Shown here piece by piece: positions 1-8,708 of a stretch of 64,000 nucleotides of DNA. The translations under genes and the position numbers were made by a program. Every line of letters starts with the position of its first letter. Position 1 is the stretch's first letter. The notes below the pieces were generated by a model. It had not been told where the DNA came from. It did no database searches and saw only the letters and a program-made list of their open reading frames with translations. This DNA comes from an uncultured Collinsella sp. (lineage in GTDB: Bacteria > Actinomycetota > Coriobacteriia > Coriobacteriales > Coriobacteriaceae): assembly GCA_900544865.1 (NCBI GenBank), contig UQXA01000004.1, positions 19,177 through 83,176 of the forward strand, in the 5' to 3' direction.

Positions 1-1495
1 CGTCAGTCACCTGCGGACGCAAGCGCTTGGACTCTGCACGCAAAAACGGAGCGATGCGGCTGCCCTGCGATTGTTCGACCTCGTCCACCGTGCCAGCGGC
101 AATCACATTACCGCCGCCTGCTCCGGCAACGGGGCCCATCTCGACCAGATAATCAGCTTCCGCCAGTACGCGCGTATCGTGGTCGACAACGACCACGGTG
201 TTGCCGTCATCCACCAGATCGCGCATCACGCCTACCAAGCCGTCGACATTGGCAGGATGCAAGCCGATCGAGGGCTCATCTAGCACATAAAGCACGCCCG
301 TCGATCGATTGCGCACCACGCGGGCGAGCTGCACACGCTGACGCTCGCCCGTAGAGAGCGTGGCACCGGCGCGATCGAGTGAAAGGTAATCGAGACCCAG
401 GTCGACCAGACGACGGGCCGCGCTCAAAAACGAATCGCAGATATCCGTCGCCATGGGCTGCATCTCGGCCGGCAAGGATGCGGGCACCCCGCGCACCCAC
501 TCAATCGCCTCGCCCAATGTCATGGCCGCCGCCTGTGCTAGATTGATACCGCATACCTGGGGCTGGCGTGCGGCCTCGGAGAGACGCGTACCGCCACAGT
601 CATGGCATGGCCCCTCGCGCAGAAAGCGCGCAACACGCTTGAGCCCCTTATCGTCCTTAACCTTGGCGAGCGCATTCTCGACGGTATAGACGGCGTTGTA
701 ATAGGTAAAGTCGAGCGGCGTGGCGCCCTCGCCGTTTTTGGGAACGTAAAGAATGTGCTTCTTAACCGCGGGGCCGTGAAACACGATGTCGCGCTCTTGA
801 GGCGTGAGCTGGTTAAACGGCACGTCGGTGCGCACGCCCATCTCGCCGGCTACCTGCTTCATCAGATCCCACATGAGCGTACCCCAGGGAAGCACCGCGC
901 CCTCGTTGATAGTCTTTGACTCGTCGGGCACCAGGCTCGCTTCGTCCACCTCGCGCATGACACCAGTGCCGCCACAGGTGGGGCATGCACCGCCGCTATT
1001 GAAAGCCAAATCCTCGGCACTCGGCGCATAGAACTCGCGACCGCATGTCGAACACGTGAGCGACAGGCCCGCAGCCACGTTAAGGCTCGGCTCCACGCGT
1101 GCCCCGCAATGCGGGCACACGTGATGGGCGCAACGACTAAAGAGCAGACGCAGGCTGTTGTTGAGCTCGGTCATGGTGCCAAAAGTGGACCGCACGCCCG
1201 GCACGCTGGGGCGCTGATGCAATGCGAGCGCGGCCGGCACGTGCAGCACCTCGTCCACCTGGGCGTGTTCGGCCTGCGTCAGACGGCGGCGGGTATAGGT
1301 GCTGAGCGCCTCCAGATAGCGGCGCGAGCCCTCGGCATAAAGAACTCCCAGCGCCAGCGAACTCTTGCCCGAACCCGACACGCCGGCAATACCCACGAGC
1401 TTTCCCAGTGGAATATCGATATCGATGTCCTTGAGGTTGTGTACACGCGCGCCACGCACCTCGATAGCCTGCGGGCTCATCTTCTGTTCCGTCAC
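1..1495 (-). CDS. UvrA-like excinuclease ATPase (5' part, runs off left edge)
   Basis: ABC-class ATPase of the UvrA family, which in nucleotide-excision repair scans DNA for lesions. About 498 codons are visible. The N-terminus reads IEVRGARVHNLKDI followed by Walker A GVSGSGKSS. Zinc-finger cysteines (CPHC, CSTC, CPTCGG) follow, then the signature LSTGERQRVQLARV and Walker B VLYVLDEPSIGLHP. The run from Walker A to the zinc finger is short, as in UvrA paralogues that lack a full UvrB-binding insertion, so this may be a UvrA2 or drug-resistance-type paralogue and not housekeeping UvrA. I chose GTG 1495 because AGGGTG lies 6 bases upstream; ATG 1480 and ATG 1513 (overlapping the upstream stop) are alternatives. 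It probably forms an operon with the ATPase gene just upstream. Confidence 0.85.
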   Translation of the reverse strand, partial: MTEQKMSPQAIEVRGARVHNLKDIDIDIPLGKLVGIAGVSGSGKSSLALGVLYAEGSRRYLEALSTYTRRRLTQAEHAQVDEVLHVPAALALHQRPSVPGVRSTFGTMTELNNSLRLLFSRCAHHVCPHCGARVEPSLNVAAGLSLTCSTCGREFYAPSAEDLAFNSGGACPTCGGTGVMREVDEASLVPDESKTINEGAVLPWGTLMWDLMKQVAGEMGVRTDVPFNQLTPQERDIVFHGPAVKKHILYVPKNGEGATPLDFTYYNAVYTVENALAKVKDDKGLKRVARFLREGPCHDCGGTRLSEAARQPQVCGINLAQAAAMTLGEAIEWVRGVPASLPAEMQPMATDICDSFLSAARRLVDLGLDYLSLDRAGATLSTGERQRVQLARVVRNRSTGVLYVLDEPSIGLHPANVDGLVGVMRDLVDDGNTVVVVDHDTRVLAEADYLVEMGPVAGAGGGNVIAAGTVDEVEQSQGSRIAPFLRAESKRLRPQVTD

Positions 1496-1505
1496 CTTTA
1501 TCACC

Positions 1506-2624
1506 CTACTCATGCCATAAAACTCGATCGCGAATGTACGCGCCCAGCATGGGCACGGTAAATCGGACGAGGCCGTATCCGGCAGCCTCGATGACACGCT
1601 CGCGAATCAGGCTTGCGCGATATTTGCTCGCCCAGCTCTGGGTGCGATCGCAGCGCTCAATGATATCCGCCATGCGAGTCGGTTTGCCCTCGTCAACCGC
1701 CATGGCCTCGATAAAGAGGCGCTGTGGACTGCGCAGCCCGTAATACAGAGGCGCGTCAACCGCTTCGTAGAACTCGGAGACGGCATCCGCATGGCCATCC
1801 TCGACATCGCGCCTTTCGATGACCTGCGAGCTACGCCGGACAGCAGACCGCCACATGTAATATCCCACCAGCTGAACCATATAGGGATGCCCCATGCTCT
1901 TGCGCGCCGCAAGGTCCGCCGTCTCCGCGTCAACGTAAAGACCAGCATCTTTGACCGCCTGGATATATGAATCACGCACCTTGGGCAAGGATATCGCCCC
2001 CAGCGTACGCTGCTGGGCACGCCGCAAAAACGTCACGCTCGGCTCTTCGAGCAGGTCGTCAACCATACTGGGTAAGCCGGCGAACACCAGCGCAAGACCG
2101 CGCTGCTCGCTATCGGGCAAGCCCGTGGCATCCTGGTCTCCGAGCACCTGCTGATAGAGAACGGCAAGGGCCGCCAGCTCCTCGATAGACGCCGATTGCG
2201 CCTCGTCAATCGCAAACAGTATGCCTTTGCCTGGACCGAGCTTCTTAAGGCGCTCGTTGACCAGCCCTCGCAACATCTCGCCCTTTGCCCGCGCCGCCTC
2301 GACCGACATCCGACCAAACGACGGACCGAACTCCATTGACGTCACAACGGGTTTATTCGAGCGAAGCGCGTCGGCCAATCGGTCGCATAAGCCAAGCGAA
2401 GCGGAATCGGAGACAACCGCCCATCCGCGCTCGCTAGCTAAACGCTGCAGCTCCCGCAGGAGAACCGTCTTGCCGCAGCCGCGGTTTCCCGTAATGAGCA
2501 TGAGCCTACCCGGCGCTCCGGCGCCGTTATCGAGCCCTTCCTCAAAATCTTCGATGACCGACTCGCGACCGATGAGTATCGGAGGCCGCTTGCCAGCCGT
2601 GGGCTTAAAGGGATTTGGATTCAT
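1506..2624 (-). CDS. AAA ATPase with C-terminal winged-helix domain (Orc1/Cdc6-like layout)
   Basis: 372-residue P-loop ATPase of unknown role. Walker A is GNRGCGKT (about residue 50), Walker B is FAIDEAQ (about 140), and a sensor-like segment LVFAGLP follows. The last 80 residues look like a winged helix (ADIIERC, then WASKYRASLIRERVIE). The order of domains matches archaeal-type ATPases and Orc1/Cdc6-like proteins. The gene at 55954 is a clear paralogue with the same motifs, including the shared FLRR segment. SD GAGG lies before ATG 2624. Three tandem 10-base repeats stand upstream (2659-2688). DNA binding is inferred from the winged helix; the function is unknown. Confidence 0.8.
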   Translation of the reverse strand: MNPNPFKPTAGKRPPILIGRESVIEDFEEGLDNGAGAPGRLMLITGNRGCGKTVLLRELQRLASERGWAVVSDSASLGLCDRLADALRSNKPVVTSMEFGPSFGRMSVEAARAKGEMLRGLVNERLKKLGPGKGILFAIDEAQSASIEELAALAVLYQQVLGDQDATGLPDSEQRGLALVFAGLPSMVDDLLEEPSVTFLRRAQQRTLGAISLPKVRDSYIQAVKDAGLYVDAETADLAARKSMGHPYMVQLVGYYMWRSAVRRSSQVIERRDVEDGHADAVSEFYEAVDAPLYYGLRSPQRLFIEAMAVDEGKPTRMADIIERCDRTQSWASKYRASLIRERVIEAAGYGLVRFTVPMLGAYIRDRVLWHE

Positions 2625-2658
2625 GTCGGCCTCCTCGGATTGGCAAACCCTGGTAATA

Positions 2659-2688
2659 GTTATACCAACTTATACCGAGTTATACCAA
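2659..2688. promoter_or_regulatory. Three tandem 10-bp repeats upstream of the AAA ATPase gene
   Basis: On the plus strand the units are AGTTATACCA, ACTTATACCG and AGTTATACCA, with a period of exactly 10 bases, about one helical turn. An inverted half-site (TGGTAAT) lies next to them at 2651. They sit 35-64 bases upstream of the ATPase start codon on the minus strand, where the promoter should be. Best guess: operator for the ATPase itself. Confidence 0.6.
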
Positions 2689-2691
2689 TAG

Positions 2692-2724
2692 CATGTGACA
2701 AAGGAACTGTCCCTTTGTCACATG
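2692..2724. repeat. Palindrome overlapping the stop codon of the TetM-like gene
   Basis: CATGTGACAAAGG and CCTTTGTCACATG form a 13-bp inverted repeat with a 7-base loop. The last codons and stop of the TetM-like gene (2718) lie in the right arm. The core (TGACAAAGG..CCTTTGTC) recurs at 35292-35318 next to another stop codon, so it is a repeat family and not only a local terminator. No T-run follows. Confidence 0.75.
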
Positions 2725-4721
2725 TGGCCGAAAAACTCGGCGTCTGATGCTCGCCAGGGGCGGAAGGTGGCGGGATCGATCTTTACGTGCGCCGCGGCGG
2801 GTACGTCGTACCATTTGACCGTGTAACCGGCGCCGTGAGAGCAAAAGACCGAGTCGGGCGTGTTGGGCAGATCGGCTTCTGGCTCATAGGCGGCCGTCTC
2901 GATGACGCGCTCGGCATCATGGCAAGCCGCATAGCCGGCAAACTCTAGGTACAGATGTCCGCGACCACTCGTATAGGCAGCCACCTCCAGCGCGTAATCC
3001 TGCACTTCGGATGCCGGCACGCGACCCGCAAGCTTCGCCCGGTCTCCCGCCATCGTCGGCGGCTCGTACTCGGCACCCATACGCGTGGCATCCGAGAGCG
3101 CCCGGCCCACGCACTCCCCCGGCACCTCGAGCTCAAAGCGATACCACGGCTCCAACAGTACCGCCGCGCCAGCCTCACGCGCCTGCATGAGCCCCTGGCG
3201 AATCGCGCGGTACGTGGCCTGGCGAAAATCGCCGCCCTCGGTGTGTTTGGCATGCGCACGGCCGCCCGTGAGCGTAATGCACACATCGGTGATGGGCGAG
3301 CCGGTCAGCGCGCCCAGGTGATCGCGCTCCATGGCGTTGGTGAGTGCCAAACGCTGCCAGTTAAGATCGAGTTCGTCGGTCGAGGTCACGGTGCCAAACT
3401 GCACGCCCGAACCCGCTGACAACGGCTCCAGGCGCAGATGTACCTCGGCATAGTGGCGCAGCGGCTCAAAATGGCCCACGCCCTCGACCGGCTGCGAAAT
3501 AGTCTCCTTATAGAGAATGCCGCCAGACTCAAACGCAACCGAAAGGCCAAAGCGATCGGCCAACACCCGCTGCACGACCTCGAGTTGCACGGCGCCCATC
3601 AACTGCAAATGAATCTGCTCCAGATGAGTATTCCAGCTTACGCCGAGCATGGGGTCTTCGTCCGCCAGCTCGGTCAGTGCTTTGAACACCGCATGGACAT
3701 CGTGTTCGCCTGGAAGCACCGTATAGGTGAGGACCGGCGCAATGACAGGCGCATCGCCCACGGGCTCCGCACCCAAGGCATCCCCTGGGCGAACGTGCGC
3801 AAGGCCCGTCACGGCACAAATACCGCCAGCAGCAACTTCTTGGGCAAGCTCATACTTCTCGCCGTTATAGATGCGCACCTGGTCGATCTTTTGCTCCCAA
3901 GTGGAGGCGCCAGAGCATCCCTCGACAACTTGCTTTGCACGCAGTACACCGCCCGTCACCTTGACCCAGGCAAGACGCTCGCCACGGTCTCCACGACTCA
4001 CGCGGTAGACTCGCGCGGCGAACTCCTGGGGCCATGTTCGCTCGCGCATCAAAGCGCATATGCCGTCGAGTAGCTCTGCCACACCCTGGTCCTTGAGCGC
4101 CGAGCCCGCAAAGCAGGGAAACAACTTTCGCTCTGCGACCAGCCGCGAAAGCGTGGCAGTCGAAAGCTCCCCTGCGTCGAGAAACTCCTCGAGCGCCGCC
4201 TCGTCCAACGCAGAAGCGTCCTCCTGAACGGCACCACCCACCAACAGTTCGCTGGCATCCAGGCAGCCCTCGGAAAGACGTTGCCCAAGCTGCGCCAGCA
4301 AAACATCGCGGCCGGGATTCTCCAAATCGATTTTGTTGATAAAGATGAACGTCGGAATGTCATAGCGCGCAAGCAGGCGCCACAGGGTTTCGGTGTGCCC
4401 CTGCACGCCGTCGTTGGCACCCACAACCAAAATCGCATAGTCGAGCGCGCGCAGTGTGCGCTCCGCCTCGGCCGAAAAATCGACGTGCCCCGGCGCATCC
4501 ACAAGCATGACGTGGGTATCGCCATGGTCGAGCACGGCCTGCGACGAGAAGATCGTAATGCCGCGCTCGCGCTCGATCGCGTTCGTGTCCAGATGCGAAT
4601 CGCCATCGTCCACGCGGCCGCGCTTGCGAATGCGACCCGCGTTGAACAACATGGCCTCGGCCAACGTGGTCTTGCCGGCATCGACATGCGCCAAGATTCC
4701 AACGACTGCCTGCTTCGACAT
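2718..4721 (-). CDS. TetM/EF-G-like ribosomal protection GTPase
   Basis: 667-residue translational GTPase of the Tet(M)/Tet(O)/Tet(W) family, close to that family's usual length (about 640). It starts with GILAHVDAGKTTL (G1). ERERGITI is the switch region, DAPGHVDF is G3 and FINKIDLE is G4. EF-G-like domains II-V follow. Tet(M)-type proteins displace tetracycline from the ribosome. Whether this divergent chromosomal member gives resistance cannot be told from sequence. The C-terminus (RPWRASDAEFFGHM) was not recognised as Tet(M)-like. SD AGGAGAG precedes ATG 4721. Confidence 0.85.
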   Translation of the reverse strand: MSKQAVVGILAHVDAGKTTLAEAMLFNAGRIRKRGRVDDGDSHLDTNAIERERGITIFSSQAVLDHGDTHVMLVDAPGHVDFSAEAERTLRALDYAILVVGANDGVQGHTETLWRLLARYDIPTFIFINKIDLENPGRDVLLAQLGQRLSEGCLDASELLVGGAVQEDASALDEAALEEFLDAGELSTATLSRLVAERKLFPCFAGSALKDQGVAELLDGICALMRERTWPQEFAARVYRVSRGDRGERLAWVKVTGGVLRAKQVVEGCSGASTWEQKIDQVRIYNGEKYELAQEVAAGGICAVTGLAHVRPGDALGAEPVGDAPVIAPVLTYTVLPGEHDVHAVFKALTELADEDPMLGVSWNTHLEQIHLQLMGAVQLEVVQRVLADRFGLSVAFESGGILYKETISQPVEGVGHFEPLRHYAEVHLRLEPLSAGSGVQFGTVTSTDELDLNWQRLALTNAMERDHLGALTGSPITDVCITLTGGRAHAKHTEGGDFRQATYRAIRQGLMQAREAGAAVLLEPWYRFELEVPGECVGRALSDATRMGAEYEPPTMAGDRAKLAGRVPASEVQDYALEVAAYTSGRGHLYLEFAGYAACHDAERVIETAAYEPEADLPNTPDSVFCSHGAGYTVKWYDVPAAAHVKIDPATFRPWRASDAEFFGHM

Positions 4722-4974
4722 GGCTCTCCTCTTATTACAAGCTACAAGCCCATCGCACGCGGCAACGGGCGTCCTCGTTCCACACTGGATGATACAATTT
4801 ACGAGCCGGCGGGCGAAGCGGGCCCTATCCCCCGACCGAGCTCATCGCTCCGCGTTGCCGCGCGGTGATTTTCGTAGGTTCGCGCCTTGCGAAAGCCGGC
4901 ACCTCCCTTTTTTTGTCTGCCCGGGGTCATCTGGGACGGTAGCAACGCGAGCCCCACAACAACGCGTTTTACCA
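4722..4974. other. Intergenic stretch without a recognised gene
   Basis: Lies between the TetM-like gene and the GNAT terminator. It should hold the promoter of the TetM-like gene. No convincing ORF, tRNA or riboswitch was seen. A GC-rich segment (4880-4940) with a T-run and CCCGGGGTCATC could be a leader or intergenic repeat, but I cannot assign it. Confidence 0.4.
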
Positions 4975-5000
4975 AAAATGGCCCCACTCGGGGCCATTTT
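4975..5000. terminator. Bidirectional hairpin terminator after the GNAT gene
   Basis: AAAATGGCCCC and GGGGCCATTTT form an 11-bp stem with a 4-base loop, A-rich on one side and T-rich on the other. It lies 35 bases downstream of the GNAT stop codon on the minus strand. Confidence 0.8.
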
Positions 5001-5034
5001 CATTTCGGTGAAACGCTGGTATGTGACTCGGCCT

Positions 5035-5526
5035 TTATGCCTCGCGCAGCCAATCAAACGCGACGCGCGGCGTACCGTCCGACACATATACGATACCGGC
5101 GCGCTTAAACCCGGCCTTGGTGATGGCTCCCTGCATGGGCAGGTTGTCCTGATGTGTGTCGATACGCAGGTGATCGGCGCGCTCCTTGGCAAAGGCAAAC
5201 ATCGCAGCCGCGATACCGTGCACGGTGCCGTCGGATGCCACACGATGCAGCACGGCGTACGGAGTGTCGCTTCGCCATTGACCGTCCTCAATTACGTCAT
5301 AGCACTCGTCCGGGCCCGGCAAAAAGGCAAACGTCGCCACCACGTGGCCGTCGACTTCGCACACATAGCTGCCATCAGCGGCGATATCGGCAGCCAGCTG
5401 CTCGGCAGAAGGCGTGCCCTCGGGCCACTGCGTGGCGTTGCCATGCGTGCGCATAAAGGCGCGGGCCGCGTCATAGATAGCCATGACGGCGGGAATGTCG
5501 GTATCGAGGGTTTTTCTGATCATCAC
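5035..5526 (-). CDS. GNAT family N-acetyltransferase
   Basis: 163-residue acetyl-CoA-dependent acetyltransferase. The N-terminus (IRKTLDTDIPAVMAIYDAAR) is the typical GNAT beta1-alpha1 unit. The middle carries YVCEVDGHVVATFAFLPG, and LHRVASDGTVHGIAAAMF fits the acetyl-CoA loop region. HLRIDTHQDNLPMQGAITKAGF is the conserved C-terminal part. The acceptor substrate is unknown. A 9-bp inverted repeat in the 74-base gap to the divergent gene at 5601 may control both. Confidence 0.85.
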   Translation of the reverse strand: MMIRKTLDTDIPAVMAIYDAARAFMRTHGNATQWPEGTPSAEQLAADIAADGSYVCEVDGHVVATFAFLPGPDECYDVIEDGQWRSDTPYAVLHRVASDGTVHGIAAAMFAFAKERADHLRIDTHQDNLPMQGAITKAGFKRAGIVYVSDGTPRVAFDWLREA

Positions 5527-5544
5527 GCGGCGACCTCACGTTTA

Positions 5545-5576
5545 TTGGTATCACTTTGATTGGGCAATGATACCAA
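5545..5576. promoter_or_regulatory. Inverted repeat in the divergent GNAT / small-protein promoter
   Basis: TTGGTATCA and TGATACCAA form a perfect 9-bp inverted repeat with a 14-base spacer. Its place between two divergent start codons (5526 and 5601) suggests an operator. The binding protein is unknown. Confidence 0.45.
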
Positions 5577-5600
5577 CGTTTTGAGAAGGGCGCGAAGCAG

Positions 5601-5897
5601 ATGGGGAGCAAAAAGCGAGCCGCCTGGTCAAAGGCAAAAAGCGAGTTTTTGGGCGCTGCCACCGGCGGCGATATGAGCGACCTGTTTGCGCGCGAAGACG
5701 AGCGCCGCGACGCCCTGGACGCCGAGCGCGATGAAGCCTGGCGCTACAAGTCGTGCGGGCGCAAAAACCGTTACGACACACGCGCCGAGGCCGAAGCCGT
5801 TATGGCCGACTGCGAAAACCGCGGGCGGCGCGGTTTGGCCTGCTACAAATGCGAATACTGCGGCGGCTGGCACCTGACGTCGCACCCATGGAAATAA
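5601..5897 (+). CDS. Small CxxC protein, unknown function
   Basis: 98 residues. The N-terminal half is highly charged. The C-terminus is conserved-looking: KSCGRKNRYDTRAEAEAVMA, then CYKCEYCGGWHLTSHP. The cysteines and histidine (CxxC, GGWH) fit a small zinc-binding or nucleic-acid-binding fold also seen in phage and chromosomal small proteins. The SD upstream of ATG 5601 is weak (AAGGGCG, distant). No partner gene is evident and the function is unknown. Confidence 0.6.
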   Translation: MGSKKRAAWSKAKSEFLGAATGGDMSDLFAREDERRDALDAERDEAWRYKSCGRKNRYDTRAEAEAVMADCENRGRRGLACYKCEYCGGWHLTSHPWK

Positions 5898-5945
5898 GCA
5901 CTGCATCGGCACAGCATTGACGGAGCGCCAGCCATCGCACGCAAG

Positions 5946-6650
5946 CTACGGGCGCGGCGGCACCAAAACATCGTAACGAACGGCCTTGCCCGCAAGTTGA
6001 TAGCTCGGCTTAACGCCGGCAAGCAGCGGGCCCTTTACCGGCCGCTTGATAACGACCTTGCGCGGACGCGCCGCAAGCGCAGCTTCGACCAGCGTCTCCT
6101 CATCGGCACACGGCTGTTCCAAATGGTGCAAGAGTTGGAACTTCTTTTTCACCGCCGCGCTCTTGGTGCGCTCGGGAAACATGGGGTCCAGATACACCAC
6201 GTCGGGAGCGGCAAGCTCGCCCTGCTCGATCAGCTCAGCTGTATGGCGAAGGCCAGCAATGCTGTCCTCGCCCGCATGTAAGCGCATACGCGACACGGCA
6301 ACCGCAAGCGCCGGATCATCTGCCGCGCGATCCAAGGCATCCTTGAGGAGCGCCGCGATCACGCAATCCTGCTCATACAGATCGACGGTAAAGCCCGCGG
6401 CCGCCAACAGCAGCGAATCCTCGCCAAAGCCTGCCGTGGCATCAATCGCCCATGGGCACTCAATGCCTTTTGCGCGCGCAGCCTTTACCAACAGCTCTTG
6501 CTGCAGACGGCCCTGTTTGAGCCGCGGAAGCATGCGAGTAAAATCGGCTCGCAGCTCCATCGAGCCGTCGGTGAGCGTGAGGCCCTCGGACTTCCCGGTC
6601 AGCTCAAGCCCCGCGGCCCGAGCAACAGAAAAGGGATCGACGACGCCCAT
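5946..6650 (-). CDS. rsmJ: 16S rRNA (guanine1516-N2)-methyltransferase RsmJ
   Basis: 234-residue SAM-dependent methyltransferase. The SAM-binding motif is AIDATAGFGEDSLLLAAAGF, followed by VDLYEQDCVIAALLKDAL. The catalytic and RNA-binding block is DVVYLDPMFPERTKSAAVKK, which is diagnostic for the RsmJ (YhiQ) family that modifies 16S rRNA in the small subunit. I placed the start at ATG 6650 because AAGGAG lies 5 bases upstream; the GTG six bases earlier would overlap that SD. It appears to be a single gene. Confidence 0.9.
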   Translation of the reverse strand: MGVVDPFSVARAAGLELTGKSEGLTLTDGSMELRADFTRMLPRLKQGRLQQELLVKAARAKGIECPWAIDATAGFGEDSLLLAAAGFTVDLYEQDCVIAALLKDALDRAADDPALAVAVSRMRLHAGEDSIAGLRHTAELIEQGELAAPDVVYLDPMFPERTKSAAVKKKFQLLHHLEQPCADEETLVEAALAARPRKVVIKRPVKGPLLAGVKPSYQLAGKAVRYDVLVPPRP

Positions 6651-6714
6651 GGACACTCCTTAACAAGCAAAACGAATACGCGGGGCGCCGTTTATGCCAG
6701 CACCCAACCGTCCG

Positions 6715-6858
6715 CTATTGTCCCACATGCGACATGGCCCACAGCATCCCAATGCAAAGCACCGCCATCAATCCCGTGCACACGGCAGCGATCACGGAAT
6801 CGCCCATGCGCCTTCCCAGCGACCGCGGCTCTCGTACTTGCTCTGCTCCGTACATCAT
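6715..6858 (-). CDS. Small single-helix membrane protein
   Basis: A 47-residue ORF starting MMYGAEQVREPRSLGRRMGD, then one hydrophobic helix (SVIAAVCTGLMAVLCIGMLW) and a short tail. A strong SD (AAGGAGG) lies a few bases before two in-frame ATGs (6858 and 6855), which is the main support. Function is unknown. Positive residues before the helix suggest an inside N-terminus. Confidence 0.55.
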   Translation of the reverse strand: MMYGAEQVREPRSLGRRMGDSVIAAVCTGLMAVLCIGMLWAMSHVGQ

Positions 6859-7087
6859 GACTCCTCCTTGAGACCAGCTCCTTGTTACGGCCTCATCATC
6901 GCAGCGCCGCACATGAGCTGCCATCGATTTGGCTTACGTCCAGCTTTCCTTTTTGAAAGGTTGGACCGTACAGGCAAGAGACGCTTTCAAACGCATGCAT
7001 CGTCCCGTTGAACTACAATGTGCTTCACGATATGTGCCGTAACCTGGGCGCGACAGATTCTCCGCGCCCGCATCGAAAGGACCAGCT

Positions 7088-7489
7088 ATGAGCGCTGCTC
7101 GCAAGACACTCAAAATCCTTGCCCTGATTTATTTTGTTCTGGGCATCGCCAGCCTCGTCATCGGAATTGCCGGCATTGTTACCGGCAATTTTGGATCCGC
7201 TTACGGATCGAACGCCACACTCGCCGCTGTTGTGGTGATTGTTAAGGGCCTCGTCGACCTTGCCGCAGGCGTCGCCGGTATCAAGGGCGCCAACAAGCCT
7301 TCGCAGGTAGACGGCGCATTTAAGCTCGGTATCGTTGCCGCGGCAGCCACGCTCCTCCAAGCCGTGCTCACGCTTCCCGCACTCGGCGGCAGCTCCGTCA
7401 ATATCATCGCCTTTGTTATTGTGGTCTACGACCTGTTCTTTGTTCAGCAGGCACACGCCGTTAAGGCCGAGAACAAGGACCGCCTGTAA
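7088..7489 (+). CDS. Four-helix small membrane protein, unknown function
   Basis: 133 residues with about four hydrophobic segments: ALIYFVLGIASLVIGIAGIV, a segment near NATLAAVVVIVKGLVDLAAG, one at LGIVAAAATLLQAVLTL and one at NIIAFVIVVYDLFFV. SD AAAGGA lies ahead of ATG 7088, and a hairpin terminator follows at 7531, so it is a stand-alone transcription unit. No catalytic motif is visible and I do not recognise a named family. Confidence 0.7.
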   Translation: MSAARKTLKILALIYFVLGIASLVIGIAGIVTGNFGSAYGSNATLAAVVVIVKGLVDLAAGVAGIKGANKPSQVDGAFKLGIVAAAATLLQAVLTLPALGGSSVNIIAFVIVVYDLFFVQQAHAVKAENKDRL

Positions 7490-7530
7490 GTGCCCGCTTC
7501 TCATAACCTCTGTTGCAGGCAAGCAACTAA

Positions 7531-7566
7531 AAAGGGCCGATCGCGCATCTCCGCGGTCGGCCCTTT
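7531..7566 (+). terminator. Hairpin terminator after the small membrane protein gene
   Basis: AAAGGGCCGA and TCGGCCCTTT form a 10-bp stem 41 bases after the stop codon at 7489. Confidence 0.75.
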
Positions 7567-7584
7567 ACGTTTGCCCAGATAAAG

Positions 7585-7617
7585 CCTGCCAAAATAAACC
7601 TGTCCCTTTTTGGCAGG
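7585..7617. repeat. Inverted repeat just past the rlmA stop codon
   Basis: CCTGCCAAAA and TTTTGGCAGG form a 10-bp stem ending 3 bases before the stop codon at 7621. The loop carries ACCTGTCCC, reminiscent of the CTGTCCC in the palindrome at 2692. Probably a member of a stop-proximal repeat group, and it may also act as a terminator. Confidence 0.6.
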
Positions 7618-7620
7618 TTG

Positions 7621-8436
7621 TTAGCTGTGACGGTACTCGGCGATGATGAAGTCGATGTCGGTCTGAAGGGTATCGAGGTTTGCCAGTCGCTCTTTGTCGG
7701 CAGGGCGCGTGCGGTAGTAGTACGGCGTCATCTGGAACACCGCCTCAATGTCGGTCTGCGTCTGGAGCGTAATATTCGCAGATACCCGCTGCGTTCCGAC
7801 TAACTCGAGCTCGGTGGTCTTCGGCAGCTTCTCATCGTTAAGGTACGGCGTGTCGTAGAGTACCTCCTTGAGACCAAAGAGATGACGGGCGCCCGGCACC
7901 ACGGTATAGAGTGAGCCCTCGGGCGCCAGTACGCGGGCAAACTCACGCTCGTTAAAGGGAGCGAAGAGCTCGGTCACCATATCGAAGGCGCCATCGGCCA
8001 CGGGGATATCCTTCATGTTGGCCACGAAGTAGGTCGCGTCGCCGCGCTTGGCGGCCAGGCGCACCATCTCCTTGCCCAGGTCGAAACCGTAAGCATCCAC
8101 GCCCGGCACCGCGCCCATGGCGCTGGTGTAGTAGCCCTCGCCGCAGCAAATATCGAGCAAGGCCAGCGGCTTGTCCGACGTAGCTGCGCACCGCTGAGCT
8201 CGTTCGCGCACCAGCTCGACCATCGCATCGCGCAACGGCGCATAGTAACCGCGGTTCAGAAAGTCGCGACGGCTGCGTGCCTGCGACTTGGGATCGCCCA
8301 TGGAGTCGCCGCTCTTGGACGAGCGCAGCAGATATAGATAGCCCTCGCGAGCACGGTCAAACCGGTGTCCGCCCGCGCATGCAGCGCCGCGTTCGTCATC
8401 CACCAACGGTTCATGGCAAACGGGACACAACAACAT
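7621..8436 (-). CDS. rlmA: 23S rRNA (guanine-N1)-methyltransferase, RlmA type
   Basis: 271 residues. The N-terminal zinc finger (CPVCHEPL, then C-AGGHRFDRAREGYL) is typical of RlmA/RrmA enzymes, which methylate N1 of a guanine in domain II of 23S rRNA. KSGDSMGDPKSQARSRRDFL is the conserved linker. The SAM site LLDICCGEGYYTSAM follows, then YFVANMKDIPVADGAFDMV. The sequence alone does not tell RlmA(I) from RlmA(II). Starting at ATG 8436 gives a complete zinc finger from residue 4. Confidence 0.88.
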   Translation of the reverse strand: MLLCPVCHEPLVDDERGAACAGGHRFDRAREGYLYLLRSSKSGDSMGDPKSQARSRRDFLNRGYYAPLRDAMVELVRERAQRCAATSDKPLALLDICCGEGYYTSAMGAVPGVDAYGFDLGKEMVRLAAKRGDATYFVANMKDIPVADGAFDMVTELFAPFNEREFARVLAPEGSLYTVVPGARHLFGLKEVLYDTPYLNDEKLPKTTELELVGTQRVSANITLQTQTDIEAVFQMTPYYYRTRPADKERLANLDTLQTDIDFIIAEYRHS

Positions 8437-8492
8437 GGCAACTCCTTAGCGCGAACAACACAACACCCACCATTGTCGCACGCCTTCCCCAC

Positions 8493-8651
8493 CTAGTCAT
8501 TGGGGACGTTCTTAAACGACTAGCCAAAAGGGACACTCTTGCGTCACATAGGGACACTCCTTTTGGTCGGTGCCAAAGAGTGTCCCCAACGACTAGTCGT
8601 TTAAGAACGTCCCCAACGACTATAAGAACGTCCCCAATGACTAGTCGATTA
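8493..8651. repeat. Mosaic of GACTAGTC / GGGGACGTTCTTAA repeats
   Basis: This intergenic block is built from repeated modules: CTAGTCATTGGGGACGTTCT then TAAACGACTAG, two reverse-oriented AAGAACGTCCCCAA copies, and an inner inverted repeat CCAAAAGG..CCTTTTGG (8524-8566). The same modules recur at 22952, 33551 and 34254. It looks like a REP-type intergenic repeat that has expanded locally. It ends about 58 bases before the MATE gene. Confidence 0.8.
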
Positions 8652-8708
8652 GGAGTATCATCGTCTGCGCAAATAGGCACGAAAGAGCATATTAGAGATT
8701 GAGAGCGT

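Noticed and set aside
6859..7087. Possible tRNA or small RNA in the gap
   Set aside because: No cloverleaf, CCA end or conserved TTCGA T-loop found by eye.
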